From contig NZ_FYEE01000002.1 of assembly GCF_900187645.1 (NCBI RefSeq), positions 256,639 to 320,638 on the forward strand: 64,000 nucleotides of DNA. The letters are read 5' to 3'. Below are positions 44,315 to 53,489 of this stretch, piece by piece. The position numbers were made by a program, and so were the translations under genes. The notes beneath the pieces are model-generated. The model was not told where the DNA came from and made no database searches. It saw only the letters and a list, made by a program, of their open reading frames with translations. This stretch comes from Pseudomonas sp. Irchel 3E20. Its GTDB lineage: Bacteria; Pseudomonadota; Gammaproteobacteria; Pseudomonadales; Pseudomonadaceae. The first letter of the stretch is position 1. Each line of letters opens with the position of its first letter.

Positions 44315-44749
44315 TCAGGGGCGTTCGGCGAGAGCTTTGTTCACCGTCAACCAGCCATCCACCGCCGCTTCGCCGGCCTGGGCGAACACCCGCTCCAGCA
44401 GTTTCACTTGTTCACGGCGCAGGGCCTGCTCGAAACGGGCGCCGTCCTCGGTCAACTCCAGCAGGCGTTTGCGCTTGTCGGCCTGGCTGGCGACGCTGCT
44501 GACCAGGTGCATTTCCTGCAATTGGCGCAACGGCATGTTCAGCGCCTGCTTGCTCACCCCCAGCAGGGCCAGCAGTTGGGTGACGCTCAGGTGGGGGTGC
44601 AGGGCGATGAAAAACACGATGCGCTGATGTACCCGGCTCAGGCCCCGGCGTTCGAGCATTTCGTCGGCCTTGGCGGTAAACGCCTGGTAGCCGAAGAAAA
44701 ACGCCTGCATGGCGGCTTGTTGCGAGGCGCAGTGTTTAAGGTCAAGCAT
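44315..44749 (-). CDS. MarR-family transcriptional regulator
   Basis: A 144-aa winged-helix protein. The recognition helix region SVTQLLALLGVSKQALNMPLRQL and the wing VSSVASQADKRKRLLELTEDG are typical of MarR (D-x-R-x-x-x-L-T). It is divergent from the PLP aminotransferase with an 83-bp gap containing two identical-spaced palindromes, one over its own start codon. It very probably represses itself and its neighbour (inference). The ligand is unknown. Confidence 0.9.
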   Translation of the reverse strand: MLDLKHCASQQAAMQAFFFGYQAFTAKADEMLERRGLSRVHQRIVFFIALHPHLSVTQLLALLGVSKQALNMPLRQLQEMHLVSSVASQADKRKRLLELTEDGARFEQALRREQVKLLERVFAQAGEAAVDGWLTVNKALAERP

Positions 44750-44755
44750 ATTGAC
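44741..44755. promoter_or_regulatory. Palindrome GTCAA-N5-TTGAC over the marR start codon
   Basis: GTCAAGCATATTGAC overlaps the marR ATG. Part of a 20-bp direct repeat (GGTCAAGCAtaTTGACGTAT) with the second site. Confidence 0.6.
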
Positions 44756-44782
44756 GTATCCGTGGCGGGCGGCGTAATTTCG

Positions 44783-44797
44783 GTCAAGCAGTTTGAC
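44783..44797. promoter_or_regulatory. Second palindrome GTCAA-N5-TTGAC
   Basis: GTCAAGCAGTTTGAC, 42 bp (four helical turns) from the first copy and 35 bp before the aminotransferase start codon. The pair looks like a tandem MarR operator. Confidence 0.6.
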
Positions 44798-44832
44798 GTA
44801 TTTTTCTCCGCCTTCGCTACCGGTGACTCTCC

Positions 44833-45990
44833 ATGGCTTTCTCTGAACGTGTGTCGCGCCTTAAAGGTTCCTTGATCCGTGAAATCCTCGCTGCGGCCCA
44901 GCGTCCGGAGGTGATGTCCTTCGCCGGTGGGTTGCCGGCCGAAGCCATGCTGCCCCAGGTGCAATGGCAGGACATGCCGCGCAGTATCGGCCAATACGGC
45001 ATGAGCGAAGGCGAGCCGGCCCTGCGCGAACTCCTCGCCGCCCAGGCGCGGGCGCTGGGGGTGCCGTGCGAGGCGAGCCAGGTGCTGGTGGTCAGTGGTT
45101 CGCAGCAAACCCTGGACCTGGCCGCCAAGCTGTACATCGACAAGGGCACCGAAATCCTCCTGGAAGCGCCGACCTACCTGGCGGCGTTGCAGATTTTCCA
45201 GCTGTTCGGCGCCGACTGCCTGACCGTGCCCCAGCAGGCCGACGGCCCGGACCTGGCCTGCCTGCGCGAACGGCTGGAGCGCCATCGCCCGGCCTTCATC
45301 TACCTGATCCCGACCTTCCAGAACCCCTCGGCGGTGCGTTACAGCGAAGCCAAGCGCGATGGCGTGGCGGCGTTGCTCGATGAGTTTGGCGTGACCCTGA
45401 TCGAGGACGAGCCGTACCGCGAACTGACCTTCGACGGTGGCCAGGCCACGCCCATTGTCAGCCGCTTGAAAAATGCCAGTTGGATCTATACCGGCACAGT
45501 GTCCAAGACCCTGCTGCCTGGGCTGCGGGTGGGTTACCTGATCGCCAGCCCGGACCTGTTCCCCTATCTGCTCAAACTCAAGCAGAGCGCTGACCTGCAC
45601 ACCAACCGCGTCGGCCAGTGGCAGGCGCTGCAATGGTTGGGCAGCGAGAAGTACACCGAACACTTGAGTGAGCTACGCAGCTTTTACCGTGTGCGCCGCG
45701 ATGCCTTCCAGCAGGCGTTGGAGCGCCACTTCGCCGACCTGGCTGACTGGCAGGTACCGCAGGGGGGGCTGTTTTTCTGGTTGACCCTCAAGCAACCGCT
45801 GGACACGCGCACCTTGCTTGCGGCGGCGCTGGCGGCGGACGTGGCGTTCATGCCAGGCGAGCCGTTCTTCCCGCAGCCGGAGGAAAACCTGGGGCACCTG
45901 CGGCTGAACTTCAGCCACATCGCCCCTGAGCGCCTGGACGAGGGCCTCAAGCGTTTGGCGGCGGTGGTGCGCCAGGGGTTGTTGCAGTAG
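44833..45990 (+). CDS. PLP-dependent class I/II aminotransferase (2-aminoadipate/MocR-type core)
   Basis: A 385-aa fold-type I aminotransferase. Conserved marks: MSFAGGLPAEAMLP, SGSQQTLDLAAKL, IPTFQNPSA, IEDEPYREL (Asp to the PLP nitrogen), and the Schiff-base lysine in GTVSKTLLPGLRVGYL. The sequence style is that of LysN/ARO8-like 2-aminoadipate or aromatic/branched-chain aminotransferases. It lacks a DNA-binding N-terminus, so it is not a MocR regulator. Likely controlled by the divergent MarR protein. Exact substrate is unknown. Confidence 0.9.
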   Translation: MAFSERVSRLKGSLIREILAAAQRPEVMSFAGGLPAEAMLPQVQWQDMPRSIGQYGMSEGEPALRELLAAQARALGVPCEASQVLVVSGSQQTLDLAAKLYIDKGTEILLEAPTYLAALQIFQLFGADCLTVPQQADGPDLACLRERLERHRPAFIYLIPTFQNPSAVRYSEAKRDGVAALLDEFGVTLIEDEPYRELTFDGGQATPIVSRLKNASWIYTGTVSKTLLPGLRVGYLIASPDLFPYLLKLKQSADLHTNRVGQWQALQWLGSEKYTEHLSELRSFYRVRRDAFQQALERHFADLADWQVPQGGLFFWLTLKQPLDTRTLLAAALAADVAFMPGEPFFPQPEENLGHLRLNFSHIAPERLDEGLKRLAAVVRQGLLQ

Positions 45991-46014
45991 CAAGCGGGCT
46001 TGCCCGCTTGCTAC
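45987..46014. repeat. REP palindrome overlapping the aminotransferase stop codon
   Basis: GTAGCAAGCGGGC / GCCCGCTTGCTAC with TT loop; arms identical to the element at 14132-14159. Its first bases include the TAG stop. Confidence 0.85.
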
Positions 46015-46030
46015 GACGAGAAGGGGGTAG

Positions 46031-46402
46031 TCAAACCGCCGCGAAGCGCTTGTCCAGGTAGTCGATGATGACCTTGGACTCGTACATCCAGGTGACCTGG
46101 CCGTTTTCTTCGATGCGCAGGCATGGCACTTTGACCTTTCCGCCGTGTTCGAGCAGGGCCTGGCGGTCCTGTTCGTTGTTCTTCGCGTCGCGCAGCGCCA
46201 CCGGCACGTTGAGGCGGCGCAGGGCGCGGCGGGTTTTTACGCAAAACGGGCAGGCGTGGAACTGATACAGGGTCAGGTCCTTGGCGGCGGCATTGACCTG
46301 AGCCTGGACGGCGGCGGGGCGCTGCTTCTTGCCGGGGCGGGTGAGGAAGTCGATGAAGATAATGATCTGGCCGAGGCCGACTCGAAGGGCTTTGACGAAC
46401 AC
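46031..46402 (-). CDS. Membrane-anchored glutaredoxin / GST-N-terminal-domain protein
   Basis: A 123-aa protein with an N-terminal hydrophobic helix (LGQIIIFIDFL) and a thioredoxin-fold domain containing the redox motif CPFC in LYQFHACPFCVKTRRALRRL. The cis-Pro segment KVKVPCLRIEENGQ and MYESKVIIDYLDKRF complete a GST N-terminal/glutaredoxin fold. It probably handles glutathione-linked disulfides at the membrane (inference). It follows folE on the same strand but a strong terminator lies between. Confidence 0.85.
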   Translation of the reverse strand: MFVKALRVGLGQIIIFIDFLTRPGKKQRPAAVQAQVNAAAKDLTLYQFHACPFCVKTRRALRRLNVPVALRDAKNNEQDRQALLEHGGKVKVPCLRIEENGQVTWMYESKVIIDYLDKRFAAV

Positions 46403-46462
46403 GATGGTGGCCTCACGGGGCAGGGTTTGCGGGGGCGCAGCTTACCTGATTTTTCAGGGGCG

Positions 46463-46493
46463 AAAAAAAACCGGCGCTCGATGCCGGTTTTTT
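46463..46493. terminator. Bidirectional terminator after folE
   Basis: A-run, CCGGC / GCCGG stem with 7-nt loop, T-run; a T-tract follows the stem on either strand. It lies 10 bp from the folE stop. Confidence 0.8.
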
Positions 46494-46502
46494 GGGGGCG
46501 TA

Positions 46503-47048
46503 TCACTTGATAAGGCTGAGGAACTCGCTGCGGGTGGCGGCGTTTTCGCGGAACTCACCCAGCATCACCGAGGTAATCATCGACGAATTCTGTTTCTCCA
46601 CACCGCGCATCATCATGCACATGTGCTTGGCCTCGATCACCACGGCCACGCCCAGGGCGCCGGTCACTTGCTGCACCGCGTCGGCGATCTGGCGGCTGAG
46701 GTTTTCCTGGATCTGCAGGCGGCGGGCGTACATGTCGACGATCCGCGCCACCTTGGACAGGCCCAACACTTTGCCGCTGGGGATGTACGCCACATGGGCC
46801 TTGCCGATGAACGGCAGCAGGTGGTGTTCGCACAATGAGTACAGCTCGATGTCCTTCACCAGGACCATTTCGCTGTTATCGGAGCTGAACAGGGCACCGT
46901 TGGTGACCTCTTCCAGGGTTTGCTCATAACCACGGCAAAGGTACTGCATGGCTTTGGCAGCGCGTTTTGGCGTGTCGAGCAGGCCTTCGCGAGAGACGTC
47001 CTCGCCCAATTGGCCGAGGATCGCCGTGTAATTCTGTTCCAGGGACAT
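46503..47048 (-). CDS. folE: GTP cyclohydrolase I
   Basis: A 181-aa enzyme from [23 protein letters not shown]. Zinc and active-site motifs: [45 protein letters not shown] and [16 protein letters not shown]. It converts GTP to dihydroneopterin triphosphate at the head of folate and pterin synthesis. A 20-residue upstream extension is rejected because MSLEQ is the family-like start. Confidence 0.97.
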   Translation of the reverse strand: MSLEQNYTAILGQLGEDVSREGLLDTPKRAAKAMQYLCRGYEQTLEEVTNGALFSSDNSEMVLVKDIELYSLCEHHLLPFIGKAHVAYIPSGKVLGLSKVARIVDMYARRLQIQENLSRQIADAVQQVTGALGVAVVIEAKHMCMMMRGVEKQNSSMITSVMLGEFRENAATRSEFLSLIK

Positions 47049-47124
47049 GAAACTACCTGTGGTTTTTACGCAAACGGCAAGGGTACGGGGGCGGGGCGGG
47101 CGCTGCAAGCCTGGTGATACGGCT

Positions 47125-47682
47125 TTACTCGTCGCGGCCTTCCATCATGGTGCGCTTGAGCATCACGTACACCGCGCCGGCGCCGCCGTGGCGGGCCTGG
47201 CAGGAAGCGAAGCCGAGCACCTGGGGGTGCTGGCGCAGCCAGGTATTGACGTGGCTCTTAATCATCGGCCGCTTGCCGTCCAAGCGCACGGCCTTGCCGT
47301 GGGTCACGCGGGCGCAGCGGATCTCGAACTGGGTGGCTTCGGCGAGGAACGCCCACAGGGTTTCGCGGGCCTTTTCCACGTTCATACCGTGCAGGTCAAG
47401 GCTGCCCTCGAATGGGATCTGGCCGGCCTTGAGCTTGCGCATCTGGCTGTCCTGGACGCCGTCGCGGGCCCACATCAACTCGTCTTCGGGGCCGACGTCG
47501 ATCACGAATTGATCGGACAAGCCGTCCACGGTGGTGGCATCGGTGCGGATGGTCGCCGCTTGGCGCAGCTTGGCGATCTGCGCGCGGTCGGCCTTGGGTT
47601 TGCCTGTTTCGGCGCGGTCGTGCTTGATCGGCTTGACGCCTTGGATCGCGCTTTTGAACAGGGAAAAATCGTCGTCTTGCAT
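47125..47682 (-). CDS. Smr-domain protein (DNA endonuclease SmrA-like)
   Basis: A 185-aa protein. The C-terminal Smr domain begins with [15 protein letters not shown], then RVTHGKAV and [12 protein letters not shown], the LDxH and TGxG-like motifs of the family. Smr domains nick DNA or cleave RNA (SmrB acts on collided-ribosome mRNA). The N-terminal ~90 residues are charged and linker-like. It lies between folE and a small membrane protein, as in other pseudomonads. Confidence 0.9.
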   Translation of the reverse strand: MQDDDFSLFKSAIQGVKPIKHDRAETGKPKADRAQIAKLRQAATIRTDATTVDGLSDQFVIDVGPEDELMWARDGVQDSQMRKLKAGQIPFEGSLDLHGMNVEKARETLWAFLAEATQFEIRCARVTHGKAVRLDGKRPMIKSHVNTWLRQHPQVLGFASCQARHGGAGAVYVMLKRTMMEGRDE

Positions 47683-47755
47683 GTCAGCCTCCGCGAAGGG
47701 CGGCTAGTCTACCCAACTCCCGCGCGATCGCGCAGGACAAAACGCAGCGCCGCCC

Positions 47756-48076
47756 TCAGTCATTCTTTTTCATCAGGTGCGGGGCCATGTTCAGTTCGTG
47801 GTAGCGGCGGCGATGGCGACGGCAGCGGCGCCACAACCAGACCCCAACGTACAACAGCACCAGGCCCAAGCCCAGCAACACGCCGGAACCGGCCGCGCTG
47901 GCATTCAACTCGCCCAGCGCGGGCGGGCGGCCCAACAGGCTGGCGGCCCCGGCCATGGCCAGCAGCACGCCGAACGTTGCCAACAGCGCGGCAAAACCGG
48001 CGCTCAGGCGAAAACGCCAGTTGCTCGGGCCTTTTGGGCGCAGGCGGCGGGCGTCAAATCCATCGGATATTTTCAT
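47756..48076 (-). CDS. Small two-helix membrane protein, unknown function
   Basis: 106 aa from MKISDGFDARRLRPKGPSNW. Two hydrophobic helices (about 23-44 and 63-83) are followed by an Arg-rich cytoplasmic tail (RRCRRHRRRYHE). I chose the inner ATG at 48076 since GAGG sits ten bases upstream; the outer ATG at 48085 is too close to it. No family recognised. Confidence 0.65.
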   Translation of the reverse strand: MKISDGFDARRLRPKGPSNWRFRLSAGFAALLATFGVLLAMAGAASLLGRPPALGELNASAAGSGVLLGLGLVLLYVGVWLWRRCRRHRRRYHELNMAPHLMKKND

Positions 48077-48209
48077 TCCGACCATTCCTCAATGGGTATC
48101 GGCCCTTCGACCGGAAGTCGTGCGGGTGGTTCCTGAAGCTAAGCCATTTGGCGGGAATGAGAGGCTTTTGCGGATGAGCGGCCAGCGTGCCGCTCACCGG
48201 GGGAGGCGG

Positions 48210-48800
48210 TCAGATCAGGTCTTTGGTCTGCGCCAGGGTGGCGAAGTTGTCGGCCATGATCGCCATTTCAGTCTGCTGCACGTGCTCGGCCGTCAGCACA
48301 CCGCCCTTGTAGGGCAGGTCGCGGGTGGCGCAGGCGTCTTCGACCAGGGTGCAGCGAAAGCCCAGGTTCTTGGCGGCGCGCACCGTGGTGCTGACGCTGG
48401 AGTGGCTCATGAAACCGCAGACGATCAGGTCCAGGGAGCCCAGCTCTTGCAGGCGTTTTTCCAGCTCGGTGCCGTGGAAGGCGCTGGGCAGCAGCTTACC
48501 GATGATGGTTTCGTCGCCTTGCGGCTCCAGGCCCGGGATGAATTCACCGCGCTCGCCCTGGGGGTCGAACAGGCCGCCGACGGTGCCCAGGTGGCGCACG
48601 TGCACCACCGGCCGGCCGGCAGCCCGGGCGGCAGCGAGCAGTTGCTGGATGTTTACGACGGCAGCGTCCATGCCGGACAGGGCCAGGGGGCCGCTGAGGT
48701 ATTCCTTTTGGGCGTCAATGATGACCAGGCTGGCATGGCTCAAATTGGCCGGTGCGTAACCGCGGCCGCTGAGTTGAAACATCGTCTTTGGAACGGACAT
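48210..48800 (-). CDS. Isochorismatase-fold hydrolase with Ser at the usual Cys position
   Basis: A 196-aa isochorismatase-like protein: [13 protein letters not shown] (catalytic Asp), HVRHLG, and the loop [17 protein letters not shown]. In related cysteine hydrolases that loop reads GFMTHMCVSTTAR; here the nucleophilic Cys is replaced by Ser. That recalls true isochorismatases (PhzD, EntB), which act without Cys on vinyl ethers. Function is unknown. Placed between the small membrane protein and divergent prmB. Confidence 0.85.
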   Translation of the reverse strand: MSVPKTMFQLSGRGYAPANLSHASLVIIDAQKEYLSGPLALSGMDAAVVNIQQLLAAARAAGRPVVHVRHLGTVGGLFDPQGERGEFIPGLEPQGDETIIGKLLPSAFHGTELEKRLQELGSLDLIVCGFMSHSSVSTTVRAAKNLGFRCTLVEDACATRDLPYKGGVLTAEHVQQTEMAIMADNFATLAQTKDLI

Positions 48801-49001
48801 TCTGGGGCTCCTTCGGGTGGGGCTTTTGGGGCATTGTCCTCTGGCTGAGCGGTTCTGTGAATCGCTACCAACGTAAGCTACGTGGTTGTTGGCTTACAGC
48901 GATGTCAAGGGGCGCTTGCGTTCAACCAAAAACGGCTGCCTGGGATTTTTCCTACTTTTCTCGAGCTGTTTTCATGCGTCGTCGGCGGACGTTTTGGCTG
49001 T

Positions 49002-49007
49002 TAGAAT
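49002..49007 (+). promoter_or_regulatory. Candidate -10 (TGTTAGAAT) for prmB
   Basis: TAGAAT preceded by TGT, 30 bp before the prmB GTG. No good -35. Pattern-only call. Confidence 0.35.
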
Positions 49008-49036
49008 CACCGGTCGTTTTTTCTGGAGTCTGTTCC

Positions 49037-49945
49037 GTGATTACTTCCCGTCTGCGCACGTTGCGCGACCACATCCGTTGGGCCGTCAGTCGTTTTCATG
49101 GGGAGGATCTGTTTTTCGGCCATGGCACCGACAATGCCTGGGACGAAGCCCGCCAACTGGTACTCGGCGCCGTGCACCTGCCCTGGGAAATCGCGGACAG
49201 CTACCTCGATTGCCGCCTCGAAGACGACGAACTGATCCACGTGCAGCACCTGCTGCACCGGCGTATCGAAGAGCGCGTGCCCACCGCCTACCTGCTGGGC
49301 GAGGCGTGGTTCTGCGGCCTGTCGTTCATCGTCGATGAGCGCGTGCTCATCCCCCGTTCGCCCATCGGTGAGTTGATCGAAAAACGCTTCGAGCCCTGGC
49401 TGGGCAGCGAGCCGGCCCGCATTCTCGACCTGTGCACCGGTTCCGGTTGTATCGGTATTGCTTGCGCCTATGAGTTCCAGAACGCTGAAGTGGTGCTGGC
49501 CGATCTGTCGTTCGAGGCCCTGGAAGTGGCCAACCAGAACATCGAGCGCCATGGCGTGGATGAGCGGGTATTCACCGTACAGGGCGACGGCTTCGACGGT
49601 TTGCCGGGGCAGCGTTTCGACCTGATCGTGTCCAACCCGCCGTATGTGGACGCCGAAGATTTCGCCGACATGCCCGACGAGTACCAGCACGAACCGGAAC
49701 TGGCCCTGGCCTGTGGCGACGATGGCTTGAACCTGGTGCGGCGCATGCTCAGCGAAGCGGCGGACCACCTCACCGAAAAAGGTCTGTTGATCGTAGAAGT
49801 GGGCAACAGCCAGGTGCATGTTGAGGCCTTGTACCCGGGCGTCGACTTCGCCTGGCTGGACTTCGAGCGTGGCGGCCACGGTGTGTTCATGCTCACCGCC
49901 GAGCAATGCCGCGACCATCAGGCGCTGTTCGCCTCCAAGGTGTAA
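49037..49945 (+). CDS. prmB: Ribosomal protein uL3 N5-glutamine methyltransferase
   Basis: A 302-aa SAM methyltransferase. Motif I is [17 protein letters not shown] and the target-Gln motif is VSNPPYVD. N-terminal [34 protein letters not shown] is PrmB-type. It methylates glutamine 150 of L3. Start is GTG at 49037 ([15 protein letters not shown]) with GGAG nine bases upstream; the 83 residues read further upstream cover the promoter and are rejected. aroC, its common downstream neighbour, is not here. Confidence 0.95.
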   Translation: MITSRLRTLRDHIRWAVSRFHGEDLFFGHGTDNAWDEARQLVLGAVHLPWEIADSYLDCRLEDDELIHVQHLLHRRIEERVPTAYLLGEAWFCGLSFIVDERVLIPRSPIGELIEKRFEPWLGSEPARILDLCTGSGCIGIACAYEFQNAEVVLADLSFEALEVANQNIERHGVDERVFTVQGDGFDGLPGQRFDLIVSNPPYVDAEDFADMPDEYQHEPELALACGDDGLNLVRRMLSEAADHLTEKGLLIVEVGNSQVHVEALYPGVDFAWLDFERGGHGVFMLTAEQCRDHQALFASKV

Positions 49946-49982
49946 GTGCGCAACGCCTGCGTGCCTCGTGAACGAGGCGCAA

Positions 49983-50019
49983 AAAAAGAGGCCGCCACGG
50001 TAGTGGACGGCCTCTTTTT
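49983..50019. terminator. Bidirectional terminator between prmB and fumC
   Basis: AAAAAGAGGCCG and CGGCCTCTTTTT, perfect 12-bp arms with a 13-nt loop, serving the two convergent genes. Confidence 0.92.
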
Positions 50020-50034
50020 CATTCCCTCAGGGCT

Positions 50035-51429
50035 TCAGCCCTGTTTGCCGGCCTCCAGCATGTGTTCTGGTTTGACCCATTCGTCGAACTGCGCATCGGT
50101 CAGGTAGCCCAACTGCAACGCCGCTTCGCGCAGGGTCAGGTTTTCGCCATAGGCTTTCTTGGCGATCTCTGCGGCCTTGTCGTAGCCGATGTGCGGGTTC
50201 AGCGCGGTGACGAGCATCAGCCCGCGTTCCAGGTGCGCGGCCATTTGCACCGGGTCCGGCTCCAGGCCCGCCACGCAGTGTTCCTGGAAGTTGCGGCAGC
50301 CGTCCCCCAAGAGGCGGATCGATTGCAGCAGGTTGTGGATGATGACCGGTTTGAACACGTTCAGCTGCAAGTGCCCTTGGCTGGCGGCGAAACCGATGGT
50401 CACGTCGTTGCCCAGCACCTGGCAGGCGAGCATGGACAAGGCCTCGCACTGGGTCGGGTTGACCTTGCCCGGCATGATCGAGCTGCCCGGTTCGTTGGCC
50501 GGTAACTTGACCTCGGCGAACCCGGCCCGTGGCCCCGAGCCCAGCAGGCGCAGGTCGTTGGCGATTTTCATCAGGGCCACCGCCAGGGTTTTTAGCGCCC
50601 CGGAGAGGGCGGTCAGCGGCTCATGGCCGGCCAGCGCAGCGAATTTGTTCGGCGCGGTGATAAACGGCAAGCCGCTCAAGGCCGCCAGTTCGGCGGCGAT
50701 GGCCTCGCCAAAGCCGTGGGGCGAGTTGAGCCCGGTGCCCACCGCGGTGCCGCCCTGGGCCAGTTCGTACACCGCCGGCAAGGCGCCGCGCAGGGCGCGT
50801 TCGGCGTAGTCGAGCTGGGCGATGAAGGCCGAAAGCTCCTGGCCGAAGGTGATGGGGGTGGCGTCCATCATGTGGGTGCGCCCGGTCTTGACCAGTTTCA
50901 TGTGCCGCGCCGACTGCTCGGCCAGGCCCCCGGACAACTCGCGCAGGGCCGGCAACAGGTGCTCGTGCACCGCTTGCGCGGCGGCGATGTGCATGGCGGT
51001 GGGGAAGCAGTCGTTGGAGCTCTGGGAGCGGTTGACGTGATCGTTGGGGTGCACCGGGCTCTTGCCGCCACGGGGGTTGCCGGCCAGTTCGTTGGCGCGC
51101 CCGGCGATCACTTCGTTGACATTCATGTTGCTCTGGGTGCCGCTGCCGGTCTGCCAGACCACCAGGGGGAACTGTTCATCATGCTGACCGTCGATCACTT
51201 CGTCGGCGGCCTGTTCGATCAGGCGGGCGATATCGGCGGGCAGGTCGCCATTGCGGTCGTTGACCCGCGCGGCGGCTTTCTTAATCAGCGCCAGGGCGTG
51301 CACCACGGCGATGGGCATGCGTTCCTCGCCAATGGCGAAATTGACCCGCGAACGCTGGGTCTGCGCGCCCCAATAGGCGTCATCCGGGACTTCAACCTGG
51401 CCAAGGCTGTCAGTTTCGATACGGCTCAT
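50035..51429 (-). CDS. fumC: Class II fumarate hydratase
   Basis: A 464-aa enzyme from [27 protein letters not shown]. Superfamily signature [16 protein letters not shown] is intact, with [17 protein letters not shown] and [11 protein letters not shown] also seen. It interconverts fumarate and malate in the TCA cycle; iron-free class II forms substitute for FumA when iron is scarce. The ~200 residues read upstream of this Met run through the intergenic region and are not real. Confidence 0.97.
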   Translation of the reverse strand: MSRIETDSLGQVEVPDDAYWGAQTQRSRVNFAIGEERMPIAVVHALALIKKAAARVNDRNGDLPADIARLIEQAADEVIDGQHDEQFPLVVWQTGSGTQSNMNVNEVIAGRANELAGNPRGGKSPVHPNDHVNRSQSSNDCFPTAMHIAAAQAVHEHLLPALRELSGGLAEQSARHMKLVKTGRTHMMDATPITFGQELSAFIAQLDYAERALRGALPAVYELAQGGTAVGTGLNSPHGFGEAIAAELAALSGLPFITAPNKFAALAGHEPLTALSGALKTLAVALMKIANDLRLLGSGPRAGFAEVKLPANEPGSSIMPGKVNPTQCEALSMLACQVLGNDVTIGFAASQGHLQLNVFKPVIIHNLLQSIRLLGDGCRNFQEHCVAGLEPDPVQMAAHLERGLMLVTALNPHIGYDKAAEIAKKAYGENLTLREAALQLGYLTDAQFDEWVKPEHMLEAGKQG

Positions 51430-51621
51430 GGGTCTTACTCCTGTAGGTCGGGTTGCGCAGCTTAGGCTGCATGGGGTTGCCGGGGTTCCATCGGTCGCCT
51501 TTTGCGCCGTTGGCGCGTTGCAAATGAGAAGCGCCCCGCCCCGGGGTTGAGTGGCGGTGATTGTTAGGCGCAGAATGGTCGCCCTTGGGGTTTTACCTCG
51601 TCTGCTAGAAAAGGAAACTTG

Positions 51622-52137
51622 ATGACTCGTCTTCGTGCGATCTGTACCGCGGTTGTTCTGGTTTGCGCAAGCGGCCAGGCGCTTGCCGACACCGCCAGCC
51701 ACAACGCCAGTGCCGAGGCCTTCCTGACCCTGGCACACGCTGACAAGCTCGGCACGCCGGTGTACATGCAAGTGCAGCAAATGTTCGCCCAGCGCTTCGA
51801 GCAAACCAAGGCCCCGGCCTCCAAGCAAGCCCTGCTGGAAACCTATCAGGCCAAGGCCAATGCCGCCCTGGACAAAGCCATCGGCTGGAACAAGCTCAAG
51901 CCGGACATGGTCAAGCTCTACACCAGCAACTTCAGCGAGTCCGAGCTCAAGGACCTGGTCGCGTTCTACCAATCGCCGCTGGGCAAGAAAGTCCTGGAAA
52001 AAATGCCGCAGCTGACCCAGCAATCGGCCCAGTTGACCCAGGCCAAGCTCGAAAGCGCGGTGCCGGTGGTCAACAAGCTGTTGGCTGACATGACCGCCGA
52101 GCTGGAGCCTAAAGCCGCTCCCGCGAAGAAAAAGTAA
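51622..52137 (+). CDS. Secreted DUF2059 protein
   Basis: A 171-aa protein with signal peptide [22 protein letters not shown]. The C-terminal half has the DUF2059 pattern ([36 protein letters not shown]) and a Lys-rich tail (KAAPAKKK). Helical periplasmic protein of unknown function. AAGGAA precedes the ATG. Divergent from fumC and 8 bp ahead of bolA, so probably co-transcribed. Confidence 0.88.
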   Translation: MTRLRAICTAVVLVCASGQALADTASHNASAEAFLTLAHADKLGTPVYMQVQQMFAQRFEQTKAPASKQALLETYQAKANAALDKAIGWNKLKPDMVKLYTSNFSESELKDLVAFYQSPLGKKVLEKMPQLTQQSAQLTQAKLESAVPVVNKLLADMTAELEPKAAPAKKK

Positions 52138-52145
52138 GCAGGCCT

Positions 52146-52445
52146 ATGAACATGCAGCAACGTATCGAAGCGGCACTCGCGGCCCTGAACCCCGAGCACC
52201 TGCAAGTGTTGGACGAAAGCCACATGCACAGCCGTGGGTTGCAAACCCACTACAAGGCCGTGCTGGTCAGCGAGCAATTCGCCGGGCTCAACAGCGTCAA
52301 GCGCCACCAGAAGGTCTACGCCACGCTGGGTGACCTGATGGGCCAATTCCATGCGTTGGCGCTGCACACCTATACGCCCGAAGAATGGGCACAAACCGGC
52401 GCGGCCCCGGCCTCGCCCACCTGTGCCGGCGGCAGCAAGCACTGA
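52146..52445 (+). CDS. bolA: BolA-family protein
   Basis: A 99-aa protein with the BolA fold: MQQRIEAALAALNPEHLQVLDESHMHSRG, then VLVSEQFAGLNSVKRHQKVYATLGDLM and HALALHTYTPEEW. BolA proteins pair with monothiol glutaredoxins to handle Fe-S clusters and affect morphology and stress. Ends with a strong terminator. Confidence 0.93.
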   Translation: MNMQQRIEAALAALNPEHLQVLDESHMHSRGLQTHYKAVLVSEQFAGLNSVKRHQKVYATLGDLMGQFHALALHTYTPEEWAQTGAAPASPTCAGGSKH

Positions 52446-52470
52446 CCTTGGGTTTTTGCTAGACTGCGCC

Positions 52471-52499
52471 ACGCGCCGCTCAGTCGGCGCGTTTTTTTT
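52471..52499 (+). terminator. Rho-independent terminator of bolA
   Basis: ACGCGCCG / CGGCGCGT stem with 6-nt loop followed by eight T residues. Confidence 0.92.
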
Positions 52500-52547
52500 G
52501 TCTATCCGGTTCACCCCTTGCGCGGGTAGCCACCTGGAGAATCACCC

Positions 52548-53486
52548 ATGACACACCCCATTGTCGTGGCGGCACTGTATAAGTTCGTCACCCTCAACGA
52601 TTACGTCGCCCTGCGCGAGCCACTGCTCAAGGCCATGGTCGATAACGGCATCAAGGGCACCCTGCTGATCGCCGAAGAAGGCATCAACGGCACCGTCTCC
52701 GGCAGCCGCGAAGGCATCGACGGGCTGATGGCCTGGCTCAAGAACGATCCGCGCATGGTCGATATCGATCACAAAGAGTCGTACTGCGACGAGCAGCCGT
52801 TCTACCGCACCAAGGTCAAGCTCAAGAAAGAGATCGTGACCCTGGGCGTCGAAGGGGTAGACCCGAACCGCCAGGTCGGTACTTACGTCGAGCCGCAGGA
52901 CTGGAACGCGTTGATCGACGACCCCGAAGTGCTGCTGATCGATACCCGCAACGACTACGAAGTGGCGATCGGCACCTTTGAAGGCGCGATCGACCCGAAA
53001 ACCACCAGTTTTCGGGAATTTCCCGACTACATCAAAGCCAACTTCGACCCGGCCCGCCATAAGAAGGTCGCCATGTTCTGCACCGGCGGCATCCGTTGCG
53101 AGAAGGCCTCCAGCTATATGCTCAGCCAGGGTTTCGATGAGGTGTTCCACCTCAAGGGCGGCATCCTCAAGTACCTGGAAGAAGTGCCCCGCGAAGAAAC
53201 CAAGTGGCAGGGCGACTGCTTCGTGTTCGACAACCGCGTCACCGTGCGCCACGACTTGAGCGAAGGTGACTACGATCAATGTCATGCCTGCCGCACACCT
53301 GTTAGCGTCGAAGACCGGGCCAGCGAGCACTATGTGGCCGGCATCAGTTGCCCCCATTGCTGGGATAAGCTGAGCGAGAAAACCCGGCGCAGCGCCATCG
53401 ACCGGCAAAAGCAGATCGAACTGGCCAAGGCCCGCAACCAGCCACACCCCATTGGCTACAACTACAAACAACCGTCCGAGGCCTGA
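52548..53486 (+). CDS. trhO: tRNA uridine(34) hydroxylase, rhodanese-type
   Basis: A 312-aa protein of the YceA/TrhO family. The N-terminal acylphosphatase-like domain has [19 protein letters not shown]. The rhodanese domain has [20 protein letters not shown] and the active Cys in [17 protein letters not shown]-terminal domain has CHACRTPV and CPHCW pairs. TrhO makes 5-hydroxyuridine at tRNA position 34 in an O2-dependent way. Followed by the DsbA-like gene after 3 bp. Confidence 0.95.
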   Translation: MTHPIVVAALYKFVTLNDYVALREPLLKAMVDNGIKGTLLIAEEGINGTVSGSREGIDGLMAWLKNDPRMVDIDHKESYCDEQPFYRTKVKLKKEIVTLGVEGVDPNRQVGTYVEPQDWNALIDDPEVLLIDTRNDYEVAIGTFEGAIDPKTTSFREFPDYIKANFDPARHKKVAMFCTGGIRCEKASSYMLSQGFDEVFHLKGGILKYLEEVPREETKWQGDCFVFDNRVTVRHDLSEGDYDQCHACRTPVSVEDRASEHYVAGISCPHCWDKLSEKTRRSAIDRQKQIELAKARNQPHPIGYNYKQPSEA

Positions 53487-53489
53487 ACC

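Noticed and set aside
44833..45990. MocR-type transcriptional regulator
   Set aside because: The protein starts directly with the aminotransferase domain and has no winged-helix N-terminus; the regulator is the divergent MarR protein.
51430..52023. Upstream extension of fumC by about 198 codons
   Set aside because: The extension crosses the divergent promoter and the DUF2059 gene; FumC family starts at [10 protein letters not shown].
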